A DNA stretch of 64,000 nucleotides from Sunxiuqinia sp963678245 (GTDB lineage: Bacteria > Bacteroidota > Bacteroidia > Bacteroidales > Prolixibacteraceae). The stretch lies in NCBI GenBank assembly GCA_965140765.1, contig OZ223308.1:310001-374000 (forward strand), read 5' to 3'. A program made the position numbers and the translations under genes. Positions within the stretch are counted from its first letter, which is position 1. Each line of letters opens with the position of its first letter. The notes under the pieces are model-generated. The model was not told where the DNA came from. It saw only the letters and a program-made list of their open reading frames with translations, and searched no databases. Shown here one piece after another: positions 40,421-50,017 of this stretch.

Positions 40421-41935
40421 ATGAAAAAGCTTTCAAAAGAATCAAAGCAACTTTCTAGAAGGTCATTTCTGGGCACTGCAGCAACTGCAGCTGCCGGAAT
40501 CACAATTCTTCCCAGCAATGTTATTGCTGGCCTTGGGCACAAAGCTCCCAGTGACAAACTCAATATTGTTGGCGTTGGAGTCGGTGGTATGGGCTTTGCA
40601 AACCTGAAAAATCTGGAGTCGGAAAACATCGTTGGTCTTTGCGATGTAGACTGGAAATATGCAAAGCATTGTTTCGACCATTTCCCAAAAGCAAAAAAGT
40701 ACAAAGACTGGCGAACAATGTATGATGAGATGGGTAAAGAGTTCGATGCTGTAGTAATTGCCACAGCAGACCATACCCATGCGATTACTGCTGCCCATGC
40801 AATTACTATGGGAAAACACGTTTACCTGCAAAAACCTTTGACCCACACAGTTTATGAATCACGCTTGCTAACCAAGCTTGCCGACCAATACAATGTAGCA
40901 ACTCAAATGGGAAATCAGGGAGCCTCGGGAGCAGGTGTTGCTGAAACATGTGAGCTGATTTGGAGTGGTGCCATAGGCGAAGTCACAAAAGTTGAAGCAT
41001 TTACCGACCGTCCGATATGGCCTCAGGGTTTGAATACTCCTGAACAAGGTCAATGGGTACCAGACACACTGGATTGGGACCTCTTTGTTGGGCCTGCAAA
41101 AATGCGTCCTTTCAATGAAATTTACCATCCCTGGAACTGGCGCGGCTGGTGGGATTATGGTACAGGTGCTTTAGGAGATATGGCCTGCCACATCCTTCAC
41201 CCTGTTTTTGAAGGATTGAAATTAGGCTATCCAACAAAAGCACAAGGGAGTTCAACCTTATTATTAAACGACTGTGCTCCAACTTCACAAGCTGTAAAAC
41301 TAACTTTCCCTGAAAGAGAAAAAGTAGGAAAAGTAAAGATGCCTGAAGTAGAAGTAAACTGGTTTGATGGAGGTATTAAACCCATGTTACCCGACAATTG
41401 GCCAGCAGGTAAAAATCCGAACAAGTCTGGTGGCGGTACTTTTTTCTACGGAACAAAAGGAATACTGCACGCTGGCTGCTATGGTGTACAACCCGAAATT
41501 ATTGGAGGCGAAACTCCTAAGGTTGCCAAAACAGAAAGAAGAGTGGAAGATGAATTAGGCTTAGCATGGAATAAAGGGGCTCATGAAATGGACTGGGTTC
41601 GCGCTTGTAAAGAAAAAGCTGAGAACAGAAAACCAACCACGTCCGATTTTGCTGAAGCAGGCCCATTCAACGAAATGGTTGTTATGGGAGTGCTTGCTGT
41701 TCGCTTGCAAGCTTTAAACAAAACACTTGAGTGGGACGGTGAAAACATGAAATTTACAAACATTGGAGATGACGAGGTTATTAAAACCGTTGTAAGAGAT
41801 GGTTTCAAAATCCACGATGGTCATCCAACTTTTGATAAAACCTGGACTGATCCGGTTCCCGCAAAAGAATTTGCAGCAGAATTGATCAAGCATGACTATC
41901 GTAAGCCATGGAGCTTGCCTGACATGCCAGCTTAA
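40421..41935 (+). CDS. Tat-exported Gfo/Idh/MocA oxidoreductase (1)
   Basis: 504 residues. Twin-arginine signal SRRSFLGTAATAAAGITILP. Rossmann NAD(P)-binding start LNIVGVGVGGMGFANL near residue 47, then GLCDVDWKYA, the EKP-like block HVYLQKPLTHT near 135 (with Gln instead of the usual Glu) and GDMACHILHP near 255 with the probable catalytic His. Family members oxidise or isomerise sugars with bound NAD. Export by Tat with cofactor preloaded is common in Bacteroidota. Paralogue of the next gene. A hairpin terminator lies just downstream, so the two may be separately transcribed. Confidence 0.9.
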   Translation: MKKLSKESKQLSRRSFLGTAATAAAGITILPSNVIAGLGHKAPSDKLNIVGVGVGGMGFANLKNLESENIVGLCDVDWKYAKHCFDHFPKAKKYKDWRTMYDEMGKEFDAVVIATADHTHAITAAHAITMGKHVYLQKPLTHTVYESRLLTKLADQYNVATQMGNQGASGAGVAETCELIWSGAIGEVTKVEAFTDRPIWPQGLNTPEQGQWVPDTLDWDLFVGPAKMRPFNEIYHPWNWRGWWDYGTGALGDMACHILHPVFEGLKLGYPTKAQGSSTLLLNDCAPTSQAVKLTFPEREKVGKVKMPEVEVNWFDGGIKPMLPDNWPAGKNPNKSGGGTFFYGTKGILHAGCYGVQPEIIGGETPKVAKTERRVEDELGLAWNKGAHEMDWVRACKEKAENRKPTTSDFAEAGPFNEMVVMGVLAVRLQALNKTLEWDGENMKFTNIGDDEVIKTVVRDGFKIHDGHPTFDKTWTDPVPAKEFAAELIKHDYRKPWSLPDMPA

Positions 41936-41964
41936 TTATTGAATTCAATTTCAATTAGATACCG

Positions 41965-41995
41965 ACGGGCTAAGATTTTTTCTTATCCCGTTTTC
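41965..41995 (+). terminator. Terminator after oxidoreductase 1
   Basis: Stem ACGGGcTAAGA/TCTTAtCCCGT with one mismatch, loop of T, followed by TTTTCT. A second small hairpin (GTGAAACC/GGTTTCAC) follows at 42003-42020. Confidence 0.65.
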
Positions 41996-42098
41996 TATTT
42001 AATGTGAAACCCCGGTTTCACTTCCCTCAAAAAATGTACTTCACAAAACCAACATTTCTTACTAAATTGCTTTCCGCATTCCTCAAACAATCAACCCG

Positions 42099-43586
42099 AT
42101 GAAATCAAAAAATAGTGCATTAAGCCGCAGACATTTTATCCAATCGACAAGTACCGCTTTGGCCGGATTCACCATATTACCAAGCCACGTTGTTGGAGGA
42201 ACAGGACATAAAGCACCAAGCGACAAACTCAACATTGCAGGTATTGGTGTTGGGGGAATGGGCTATCGCAATCTGAAAAATATGGAGACTGAAAATATTG
42301 TTGCCCTTTGTGATGTAGATTGGAAGTATGCAAACAGAAATTCTTTTCGTGAATGGCCAACTGCTCCACAATACAAAGACTATCGGGTGATGTTTGAAGA
42401 GCAAAATGATATTGATGCTGTTATGATTGCAACGCCGGATCATTCGCATGCACTGCCAGCGTTAATGGCTATGCGTCAGGGAATACATGTTTACCTGCAA
42501 CAACCGCTGACGCATTCGATATATGAAAGTCGTACATTAACAGAAACCGCTAGAAAATACAATGTGTCCACACAGATGGGGAATCAGGGCAACTCAAATG
42601 ACGATATTCGCAAAATTTGTGAATGGATATGGGCTGGAAAAATTGGCGACGTCTCCAGAGTCGATGCCTGGACAAACCGACCGATTTGGCCTCAGGAGTT
42701 AGAAAGACCGAAAAAGGAAATGCGCATTCCGAAAACGCTGGACTGGGATTTATTTATTGGCCCGGCCGAGCACCGTCCATACAACGAAATTTATACCCCT
42801 TGGAACTGGCGCAGCTGGTGGGACTTCGGCACAGGCGCTCTTGGCGACATGGCCTGCCACATTCTCGACCCCGCTTTTAAAGCACTAAAACTGGAGTACC
42901 CTATTTCGGTACAAGGAAGCTCTACTCCTGCAAATACAGAATCGCCTCCAAATGCTGAAATGGTGATCTACGAATTCCCGGCACGCGACAACTTGCCCAA
43001 AGTAGCCATGCCGCCGCTAACGGTTAATTGGTACGATGGAGGTCTGCTACCTCCAAGACCGGAAGAGTTAAGTGAAGGCGAACAAATGGGCAACGAGAGT
43101 GGCGGTTGTATTTTCTACGGAACAAAAGGAAAAATCATGTGCGGATCATCCTCTGAAAATCCAACACTTCTGCCAAGCTCTGAAATGGCAAACTTTAAAC
43201 AACCCGAAAGAATCATCCGTCGAATCCCCTATGCGACGGATGGAGGTCATGAACAAGACTGGATTCGAGCATGTAAAGAATCGCCGGAAAACAGACTGGC
43301 ACCGTCCTCCAACTTCGATTATGCCGGCCCATTAAACGAAATGGTGGTTATCGGGAGCCTGGCAGTTCGTTTACAAAGTCTTCAACGCAAATTATTGTGG
43401 GATGGATCAAATATGCGTTTCACCAATATCGGAAGTAATGACCAGATACAAATACTGACTAGCAATGATTTTGAAATGATTAAAGGCGACCCGAAATTTA
43501 ACAAAGAATATACGACACGATCGGCGAAACAAATGGCTGAGGAATGGATTCGCCATACCTATCGCCAAGGTTGGGAGCAGATTTGA
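42099..43586 (+). CDS. Tat-exported Gfo/Idh/MocA oxidoreductase (2)
   Basis: 495 residues, clearly paralogous to the gene before it: both share the HKAPSDKLNI start and the GGMG, LCDVDWKYA, PLTHS and GTGALGDMACHIL blocks. Twin-arginine signal SRRHFIQSTSTALAGFTILP. HVYLQQPLTHS again has Gln where most family members have Glu before the Lys/Pro, and here Lys itself is replaced by Gln (QQP), so the canonical EKP lysine is missing; activity may differ from the classical dehydrogenases. The last 160 bases before the next gene contain a decayed frame that starts right at this stop. Confidence 0.9.
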   Translation: MKSKNSALSRRHFIQSTSTALAGFTILPSHVVGGTGHKAPSDKLNIAGIGVGGMGYRNLKNMETENIVALCDVDWKYANRNSFREWPTAPQYKDYRVMFEEQNDIDAVMIATPDHSHALPALMAMRQGIHVYLQQPLTHSIYESRTLTETARKYNVSTQMGNQGNSNDDIRKICEWIWAGKIGDVSRVDAWTNRPIWPQELERPKKEMRIPKTLDWDLFIGPAEHRPYNEIYTPWNWRSWWDFGTGALGDMACHILDPAFKALKLEYPISVQGSSTPANTESPPNAEMVIYEFPARDNLPKVAMPPLTVNWYDGGLLPPRPEELSEGEQMGNESGGCIFYGTKGKIMCGSSSENPTLLPSSEMANFKQPERIIRRIPYATDGGHEQDWIRACKESPENRLAPSSNFDYAGPLNEMVVIGSLAVRLQSLQRKLLWDGSNMRFTNIGSNDQIQILTSNDFEMIKGDPKFNKEYTTRSAKQMAEEWIRHTYRQGWEQI

Positions 43587-43922
43587 TCAACACCAACATC
43601 AAGATGAGCCGATTACGACTGATATTATTTCACAGGAAGGATTTTTTATGGTGAGTTTGAAATTTTTGAAGTAAACGAACCTGATATTGAAGCGGAAAAC
43701 AACTTCGATCAAACTAAGGTTAAAACGATTCAAAAAAGAATCAGGTAACATCAAAAAGGAAGATCTATTCACTTATAATTTCCCTCCTCACTCATTCATA
43801 ATATTGAAAGGTAAAATTGTTAAATAGATTTTACCTAAGTTAACAGCTTAAGGAAAACCAGTTTGCGTGAAAAAAATAACTAGTATTGCAATACGAACAA
43901 CATTCAATAGAAATACTTAATC
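43587..43922. other. Intergenic gap with remnant, before GH51 gene
   Basis: 336 bases. The first half holds the decayed fragment described separately. The second half is AT-rich, with a weak promoter-like TAGTATTG about 43 bases upstream of the GH51 ATG. Confidence 0.4.
43588..43748 (+). pseudogene. Decayed gene fragment, identity unknown
   Basis: A protein-like frame (DEPITTDIISQEGFF) runs from 43588 and, after a shift at the T-run near 43645, continues as YGEFEIFEVNEPDIEAENN to a stop at 43746-43748. The acidic, normal-looking composition suggests the 3' end of a former gene. There is no start codon and I do not recognise the family. Confidence 0.4.
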
Positions 43923-45455
43923 ATGAAAAAACTAAAATTTAGCCTTTCAATCTTATCCCTAATGTTTGCTATAACAGCATTTAGTCAAAGTACGCTCAGC
44001 TTACACACCGATCAGGCAAAAACCCCAATAAGCAAAAACATTTACGGGCATTTTGCAGAACATCTGGGACGCTGCATATACGGAGGTATCTATGTCGGTG
44101 AAGATTCTGAAATTCCAAATGTCAGAGGGTTCCGTGATGACGTGATCGGTGCGCTGATTGATATGAGAATTCCATTGTTACGATGGCCCGGAGGCTGCTT
44201 TGCCGACACTTACCATTGGAAAGACGGAATTGGACCTCGCCAACAACGCCCATCAATGGTCAATGTTCATTGGGGAGGAGTTACTGAAGACAATAGCTTC
44301 GGAACACACGAATTTCTTGATTTCTGTGATTTGATTAAAGCAGAACCATATATCAATCTGAATGTCGGTTCAGGAACTGTACAAGAAGCCTCAGAGTGGG
44401 TTGAATACGTCACTTCAAAAAATATCAGCCCAATGACCGATTTACGAAAAAAGAATGGACGCGAAGAACCATGGGATGTGAAATTTTGGGGAATTGGCAA
44501 CGAAAACTGGGGCTGTGGAGGAAACATGACTCCGGAATACTACGCTGATTTATACAACCGATTTGCCAGCTATTGCCGTGGTGATTTGTACAAAATTGCC
44601 GGTGGCCCAAATGTAGACGACTACAATTGGACGGAAGTCCTAATGCAAAAAACAATGCGTCATCCACACTTGGTGCAGGGAGTTTCGCTACACAACTACA
44701 CATTCACAACAGCATGGGAAGATAAGGGACATGCAACTGAATTCGGTGAAAAAGAATGGATTTCAGTATTAGACAATACACTAAAGATGGAAACGCTGGT
44801 AAATCGTCATTCAATCATTATGGACAAATACGATCCACAAAAGCGTGTCGGGTTAATTGTTGACGAATGGGGCAACTGGTTTAATGTAGAAGAAGGAACA
44901 AATCCAGGCTTTCTTTACCAACAAAATACATTGCGAGATGCCCTGGTAGCGGGCATAAACCTTAACATTTTTAACAACCACGCCGACCGTGTTAAGATGG
45001 CAAATATTGCGCAAACCGTAAATGTTTTGCAATCGGTTATTTTGACCAAAGATGATGAAATGGTACTAACACCGACTTACTATGTGTTTAAAATGTACAG
45101 TGTTCATCAAAATGCAAAACTGATACCAGCAAACCTTGAAACAGGAACTTATAAGTTAGATGGCAAATCAGTTCCTGCTGTGCATGTTTCGGCATCAACA
45201 AAAGACGATGTGGTTTCGATTACACTTTGTAACCTGAACCCGAATAAAAGCGAATCAGTCGATATAAATATAACCGGCAATGATTTCTCTTCGGCATCGG
45301 GACAAATTATTACGTCAGAAAATATGAATGATTATAACGACTTTGGCATTGAAGAATCGGTAAACATCAAAACCTTTGATGTATCAAAGCCTAAGAACGG
45401 AAAACTAACTATTAATCTTCCATCGAAATCAGTTGTATTAGTACAAATGAAATAA
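43923..45455 (+). CDS. GH51 alpha-L-arabinofuranosidase, secreted
   Basis: 510 residues. Signal peptide MKKLKFSLSILSLMFAITAFSQ. It removes terminal alpha-L-arabinofuranosyl residues from arabinan or arabinoxylan. GH51 blocks are in order: YGHFAEHLGRCIYGGIYVG, LRWPGGCFADTYHWKDGIGP, FWGIGNENWGCGG with acid/base Glu194, and GLIVDEWGNWF with nucleophile Glu315. The C-terminal beta-sandwich (from about 390) is present, ending VVLVQMK. Length is normal. Export to the periplasm or outside agrees with plant or algal polysaccharide use. Single gene with its own terminator. Confidence 0.94.
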   Translation: MKKLKFSLSILSLMFAITAFSQSTLSLHTDQAKTPISKNIYGHFAEHLGRCIYGGIYVGEDSEIPNVRGFRDDVIGALIDMRIPLLRWPGGCFADTYHWKDGIGPRQQRPSMVNVHWGGVTEDNSFGTHEFLDFCDLIKAEPYINLNVGSGTVQEASEWVEYVTSKNISPMTDLRKKNGREEPWDVKFWGIGNENWGCGGNMTPEYYADLYNRFASYCRGDLYKIAGGPNVDDYNWTEVLMQKTMRHPHLVQGVSLHNYTFTTAWEDKGHATEFGEKEWISVLDNTLKMETLVNRHSIIMDKYDPQKRVGLIVDEWGNWFNVEEGTNPGFLYQQNTLRDALVAGINLNIFNNHADRVKMANIAQTVNVLQSVILTKDDEMVLTPTYYVFKMYSVHQNAKLIPANLETGTYKLDGKSVPAVHVSASTKDDVVSITLCNLNPNKSESVDINITGNDFSSASGQIITSENMNDYNDFGIEESVNIKTFDVSKPKNGKLTINLPSKSVVLVQMK

Positions 45456-45480
45456 AACTTACTGCTCACGAGATGAAAAT

Positions 45481-45508
45481 GGCTGTCCAAGATTGGATAG
45501 CCTTTTTT
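45481..45508 (+). terminator. Terminator after GH51 gene
   Basis: Stem GGCTGTCC/GGATAGCC with a 6-base loop followed by TTTTTT. Confidence 0.85.
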
Positions 45509-45963
45509 AGTCAACTTAAGCGTTACATTTTCGGGGTATTAAATTGTGTCATTTCAGAGGAGAAAAGAAATTGGTTTTGGTTCCCCCCCCAACAAAAGCA
45601 ATAACCTAAGATTGACTGAAAATAAAGTCATATTAAAATGATCAACATAAGAGGAACTCTCTCTGTCGCATTTGCGATGTCTTGTCCTTCTCTTCCAGAA
45701 GAACAGCGATAAATCCGCAAACGGACGTTAGGGGGAGTAGTTACCAAGAACTACATCTAAAACCAAGATAAGAAGACATTTATTAAGCATCTGAGCAATT
45801 CGCTAACAGATTCTGAGACAAGTTCTGGAATACTTGAAGTCTGGTTATCAGGCCTGACAGAAAATAAAACAGTCACCATTTTTTCTTAAATATTTAAACA
45901 GATGGTCATATTACCACAACTGTTTTATTCATTCTTCTTATCTTTATATGAAAATTAACTGTC
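45509..45963. other. Intergenic region, possible decayed mobile or repeat sequence
   Basis: About 455 bases. A C8 run is at about 45583. The stretch 45650-45740 (CTCTCTCTGTCGCATTTGCG... GGACGTTAGGGGG) has higher GC than its surroundings and a short open frame on minus, which looks like remnant sequence. No intact gene seen. Confidence 0.35.
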
Positions 45964-46389
45964 ATGCAAAAATCAAAAAAAGCGTTAGAAAAATTCCCTT
46001 CATATAATTGTGCACAAACTGTTTTCTCCGTATTTGCAGACGAACTGATGCTGGATGAAGAGACAGCTCTTAAATTAACCAGTGGTTTTGGTGGTGGCAT
46101 GGCTCGTGCCGAAACATGTGGAGCGGTAACGGCGTCGTACTTGGTTATTGGACTAAAACATGGTCATGCCAGCGCCGACCTGTTAGAAAAAAACAACACA
46201 AAGGAACTCATCCTGAAATTCAACAAGAAATTTGTCGCAAAACACGGCTCATTGATATGTAAAGAGCTCGTTGGCTGCGATATTTCTACACCGGAAGGAC
46301 AAGTGAAAGCCAAAGAAAAAAATGCATTTAATGAATTCTGTCCTCACTTTGTAGCAACAGCCTGCGCCATCTTAGAAAACGATTTTTAA
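45964..46389 (+). CDS. C_GCAxxG_C_C family redox-type protein
   Basis: 141 residues. The family is named for its spaced cysteines, seen here as NCAQTVF, ETCGAVTASYLVIG, LICKELVGCDIS and EFCPHFVATACAIL. The function of the family is not established; a metal- or cluster-binding or redox role is assumed from the cysteines. FGGGMARAETCGAVTA is the core signature. Cytoplasmic by lack of signal peptide. Stands alone, followed by a strong two-way hairpin shared with the RND gene. Confidence 0.88.
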   Translation: MQKSKKALEKFPSYNCAQTVFSVFADELMLDEETALKLTSGFGGGMARAETCGAVTASYLVIGLKHGHASADLLEKNNTKELILKFNKKFVAKHGSLICKELVGCDISTPEGQVKAKEKNAFNEFCPHFVATACAILENDF

Positions 46390-46482
46390 GTGGAGAGAAA
46401 CGCAATTACTGATAAGAAAAGCGTGACCTGCATGTAGATTATGCTTATAGATTCAAAAACAGAATGCGGATGACAGTAAAAT

Positions 46483-46520
46483 AAGGAAAGGGGGATTGCC
46501 GCTGCAATCCCCCTTTCCTT
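46483..46520. terminator. Bidirectional terminator
   Basis: 17-bp perfect stem (AAGGAAAGGGGGATTGC and complement) with loop CGCT between two convergent genes. Confidence 0.8.
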
Positions 46521-46539
46521 AATACTATTTTGAAGGTGT

Positions 46540-49500
46540 CTATTCTTCTTCAACCACTTTCGGTGTTTGATTATCTTCTGGCAGCAGTCCCATCATCTTT
46601 TTAATGCGGTAATTAATCCGGATGGTCAACATGTACATCACCGGAGCAATGAGCAAGGTTAAGAATGTCGCAAATGTTAATCCGAAGATAACGGTCCACG
46701 ACATGGGTCCCCAAAAAGCCACACTTTCGCCACCCAGCGAGAAGTCAGGTTGAAAATGAGTGTAAAGGGTAATGAAGTCGAAATTTAATCCAACAGCCAG
46801 TGGCACCAGTCCGAGCACAGTTGTTATAGCCGTTAAAAGTACCGGCCGCAACCTGGTTTTACCGGCCAAAACCAAACATTCAACCTCAACACTTGCCGGA
46901 AGAAAAGCCCCTTCGCTAAAGCCCAATTCCTCACGCTTCTGTTTTCGCATCAGGTCGATGTAATCGATCAGCACAATTCCGTTGTTCACCACAATTCCGG
47001 CCAACGAGATAATTCCGATACCGGTCATGATCACTACAAATTCCATTTTGAAAGTTGCCAGACCGAGAAATACACCAATTGTACTAAACAACACGGTCAT
47101 CATGATAATCATTGGGCGGATGAATGAGTTAAACTGGGTGATCATGATTAATCCAATTAACGCGACGGCAACCAACAAGGCAAAAATCAGGAACTCGCTA
47201 CTTTCGTCCTGCGACTGCTGTTCACCGGTAAAGGCATAATCGTAACCCCGCGGCATATCGTACTCCTGCAATACCTGCCTGATTCGGCTGTTAATTTCGT
47301 TGGCGTTGTATCCTTCCACCACATTGGAGCTGATGGTAATCGTACGCTTAAAGTCGATCCGATTTACCTTATCGTAAGTTGAAGAGTACTCGAAGTCAGC
47401 TACTGCAGAAATCGGAATCTTATTGCCCTCAACCATCAGCTTTTGGTTCATCATGGATGAAACATCGTTGCGGAATTCATCTTTTAGACGAATAAAAATG
47501 TCATATTCATCTTCACCATCTTTATAGTCGCCCACGTCATACCCATATAACGAGTTGCGCAGTGCCATGGCAATCTGTTGGGTCGACAAGTCATACCGAC
47601 GTGCTTTATCACGATCAACTTTGATCAGCATTTCCGGCTGATTCACATTAATATCCAGTTTCAATTCGTCAATTCCCGGAATATTGTCTTCGTTGATTTT
47701 CGTTACAAAATCGTTAGTAATTTTGATCAGCTGGTCGAAGTCATCACCCGACACTTCAATATTGATCGGAGCTCCAACCGGAGGCCCCTGATCTTCTTTT
47801 TCTACAAATATTTTAGCCCCCACAAATCCTTCAAGGTTTGCTGAAACCTCCTTCATAACATCCGATGTATTGATGTCGTCGCGCAATTTAAATTCGACAA
47901 AAGAAATGGTTGTCAGCGATTTATTTGGGCTGGAACTATCTGAACTCTCGAACATACCTCCTTTACCGGTACCCACCGAAGTTGTTACCGATTTTACAAT
48001 CTTCTGATAAGGCTCAATGGTTCTGTTGATGATACTTTCAACCCGTCGTGATACTTCATCGGTTTTCTCAATGGCGGTTCCGAGTGGCAGTTCCATGGTT
48101 ACATAGATCGTTTGTGGATCGGTATCGGGGAAAAATACGACACTCGGCTGACGGATAATGTAAAAAGATACAGACCCGATCAGCAATACAAATGTTCCGG
48201 CAAAATACACGATTGGTTTCCAGCCAGTTAACGCTGAACGCAATTGCCCTTCGTAGAAATTCTCTAACCACACCAAAAAGCGCAACTGAAACCATCGGGC
48301 CAGAGGGCGAAATGCGACCACATTCAATACCATAATAAGCACAACTGTCATCAGGATATTTCCGATCAAATATATTTTGGTGAAATAGAATAATACAGAA
48401 ATTAGGGCAAGTATTCCCGCGATTTTAAGCGTCTTCTTCCATTCAACCTTTTCCCGAATATCGTCAATCTTCATAAAACGAGCAATAAACGGGGGATTGA
48501 GCACGAGCGCTACAAATAAAGATGATGCCAATACCACAATCAACGTTTGGGGTAAAATTCCCATAAACTCACCAACAACGCCCTCCCAAAACATCAGTGG
48601 AACGAATGCTGCCAGCGTAGTCAGTGTGGAAGAAATAATTGGAAACGCAATTTCACTAACTCCCTTCTTTGTTGCTTTGGAGGCTGAATAGCCCATGCCG
48701 TGAAGACGATAGACGTTTTCAACAACAACAATAGCATTATCGACTAACATCCCTAAGGCCAAAATCAATCCATACAATACCATCGAGTTAAGTGTAGTAC
48801 CCGACTGATCGAGGATAACAAAGGACAGGAACATCGACATCGGAATGGCTAAGCCCGAAAACAAGGCATTCCGGAATCCAAGGAAGAGGTACAAAACAAA
48901 AATTACCAGAATCATTCCAAGGATAATACTGTTTTCCAGAGTCGCAATATCATTTTTCACATAAGTCGACATATCGTTGGTAACGATGATATCCAGATTT
49001 TTGGGCAAATAGCCATCATCTACCTGATCTTTCAGCACCTGACGAATCTGGTCGGTTGCTTCTAAAATGTTTGCCCCACTCTTTTTTACTAACGACAGCG
49101 ATACCACCGGCTTATTGTCCAACCTCGAGATGGTCGATTGTTCTTTGTAGCCATCAACAACATCTGCAACATCGCGCACATAAACCGGCTTGCCATTGTT
49201 CAGCTTGATAATGGTGTTTCGCAGCTGGTCCATGTTGGTATAATCGGACTCAGTGCGCACCACCCTGCGGGTGTTATCCGCAGTGAACTGCCCGGCACCA
49301 ATCGTAACATTCTCGGACTGGAGGGCAAAGGCAATATCGTTGTAACCGACGCCACGCGCTTCCATTTTATGCGGATCTACATTGATCTGAATCTCCCGAT
49401 CGTCGATCCCTTGAATATTCGCTTCAGAAATCTCAGGGAGGCTTTCAAATTCATCTTGAAGAATTTCGGCAAAGTCTTTCAACTCACGCATACTGTAGTC

Positions 49501-49986
49501 GCCCGAAAGGTTGACGTTCAGAATGGGGAACTCGGAAAAATTTAAATCCATCACCAAAGGGTCGTTCTCCAGATCATCCGGCAAATCAGACTGCGCTTTG
49601 TCCACATTGTCTTTGGTATCCTGTAAGGCCTGTTTTATTTCAACATTGGTGCTAAACTCAACCACAATGGTACTTACATCCTGATACGACGCTGACGACA
49701 CCTTTTTCACTCCGTCCATTCCCTTCAGTTCCTGTTCAATGGGCCGGGTAATCAGATTTTCGATATCAACCGGCGAGTTCCCCGGGTAAACGGTTTGTAC
49801 AAAAATGTAGGGAATAACGATCTCTGGCATCGCTTCCCTAGGCATTTGCTGATATGAAAAAAGCCCGAAAAATACCAGCATGAGCGTCAGAATATAAACC
49901 GTAGTTTTATTCTTCAGTGCCAGATAGGTTGGCTTAAACTTCCGTGTTATACTTTGCGACTTGTCGCTTGTTTTTTCTTTATCCAT
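46540..49986 (-). CDS. RND efflux transporter, inner-membrane pump
   Basis: 1148 residues, twelve membrane segments and two large periplasmic porter loops, as in AcrB/HAE-1-type pumps. N-terminal TM1 (TVYILTLMLVFFGLFSYQQMP) leads into PGNSPVDIENLITRPIEQEL, the family start. TM4 LGMLVDNAIVVVENV holds the proton-relay acidic residue. Driven by proton entry, it pushes substrates through the MFP and TolC partners coded upstream. About 100 residues longer than AcrB, owing to a central region with extra membrane segments near 510-560. Substrate unknown: drugs, bile-like compounds or metals. Starts 31 nt after the MFP stop. Confidence 0.93.
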   Translation of the reverse strand: MDKEKTSDKSQSITRKFKPTYLALKNKTTVYILTLMLVFFGLFSYQQMPREAMPEIVIPYIFVQTVYPGNSPVDIENLITRPIEQELKGMDGVKKVSSASYQDVSTIVVEFSTNVEIKQALQDTKDNVDKAQSDLPDDLENDPLVMDLNFSEFPILNVNLSGDYSMRELKDFAEILQDEFESLPEISEANIQGIDDREIQINVDPHKMEARGVGYNDIAFALQSENVTIGAGQFTADNTRRVVRTESDYTNMDQLRNTIIKLNNGKPVYVRDVADVVDGYKEQSTISRLDNKPVVSLSLVKKSGANILEATDQIRQVLKDQVDDGYLPKNLDIIVTNDMSTYVKNDIATLENSIILGMILVIFVLYLFLGFRNALFSGLAIPMSMFLSFVILDQSGTTLNSMVLYGLILALGMLVDNAIVVVENVYRLHGMGYSASKATKKGVSEIAFPIISSTLTTLAAFVPLMFWEGVVGEFMGILPQTLIVVLASSLFVALVLNPPFIARFMKIDDIREKVEWKKTLKIAGILALISVLFYFTKIYLIGNILMTVVLIMVLNVVAFRPLARWFQLRFLVWLENFYEGQLRSALTGWKPIVYFAGTFVLLIGSVSFYIIRQPSVVFFPDTDPQTIYVTMELPLGTAIEKTDEVSRRVESIINRTIEPYQKIVKSVTTSVGTGKGGMFESSDSSSPNKSLTTISFVEFKLRDDINTSDVMKEVSANLEGFVGAKIFVEKEDQGPPVGAPINIEVSGDDFDQLIKITNDFVTKINEDNIPGIDELKLDINVNQPEMLIKVDRDKARRYDLSTQQIAMALRNSLYGYDVGDYKDGEDEYDIFIRLKDEFRNDVSSMMNQKLMVEGNKIPISAVADFEYSSTYDKVNRIDFKRTITISSNVVEGYNANEINSRIRQVLQEYDMPRGYDYAFTGEQQSQDESSEFLIFALLVAVALIGLIMITQFNSFIRPMIIMMTVLFSTIGVFLGLATFKMEFVVIMTGIGIISLAGIVVNNGIVLIDYIDLMRKQKREELGFSEGAFLPASVEVECLVLAGKTRLRPVLLTAITTVLGLVPLAVGLNFDFITLYTHFQPDFSLGGESVAFWGPMSWTVIFGLTFATFLTLLIAPVMYMLTIRINYRIKKMMGLLPEDNQTPKVVEEE

Positions 49987-50017
49987 TTTCTGCTTGTTTA
50001 AAGCTTTTCAAACTGAA

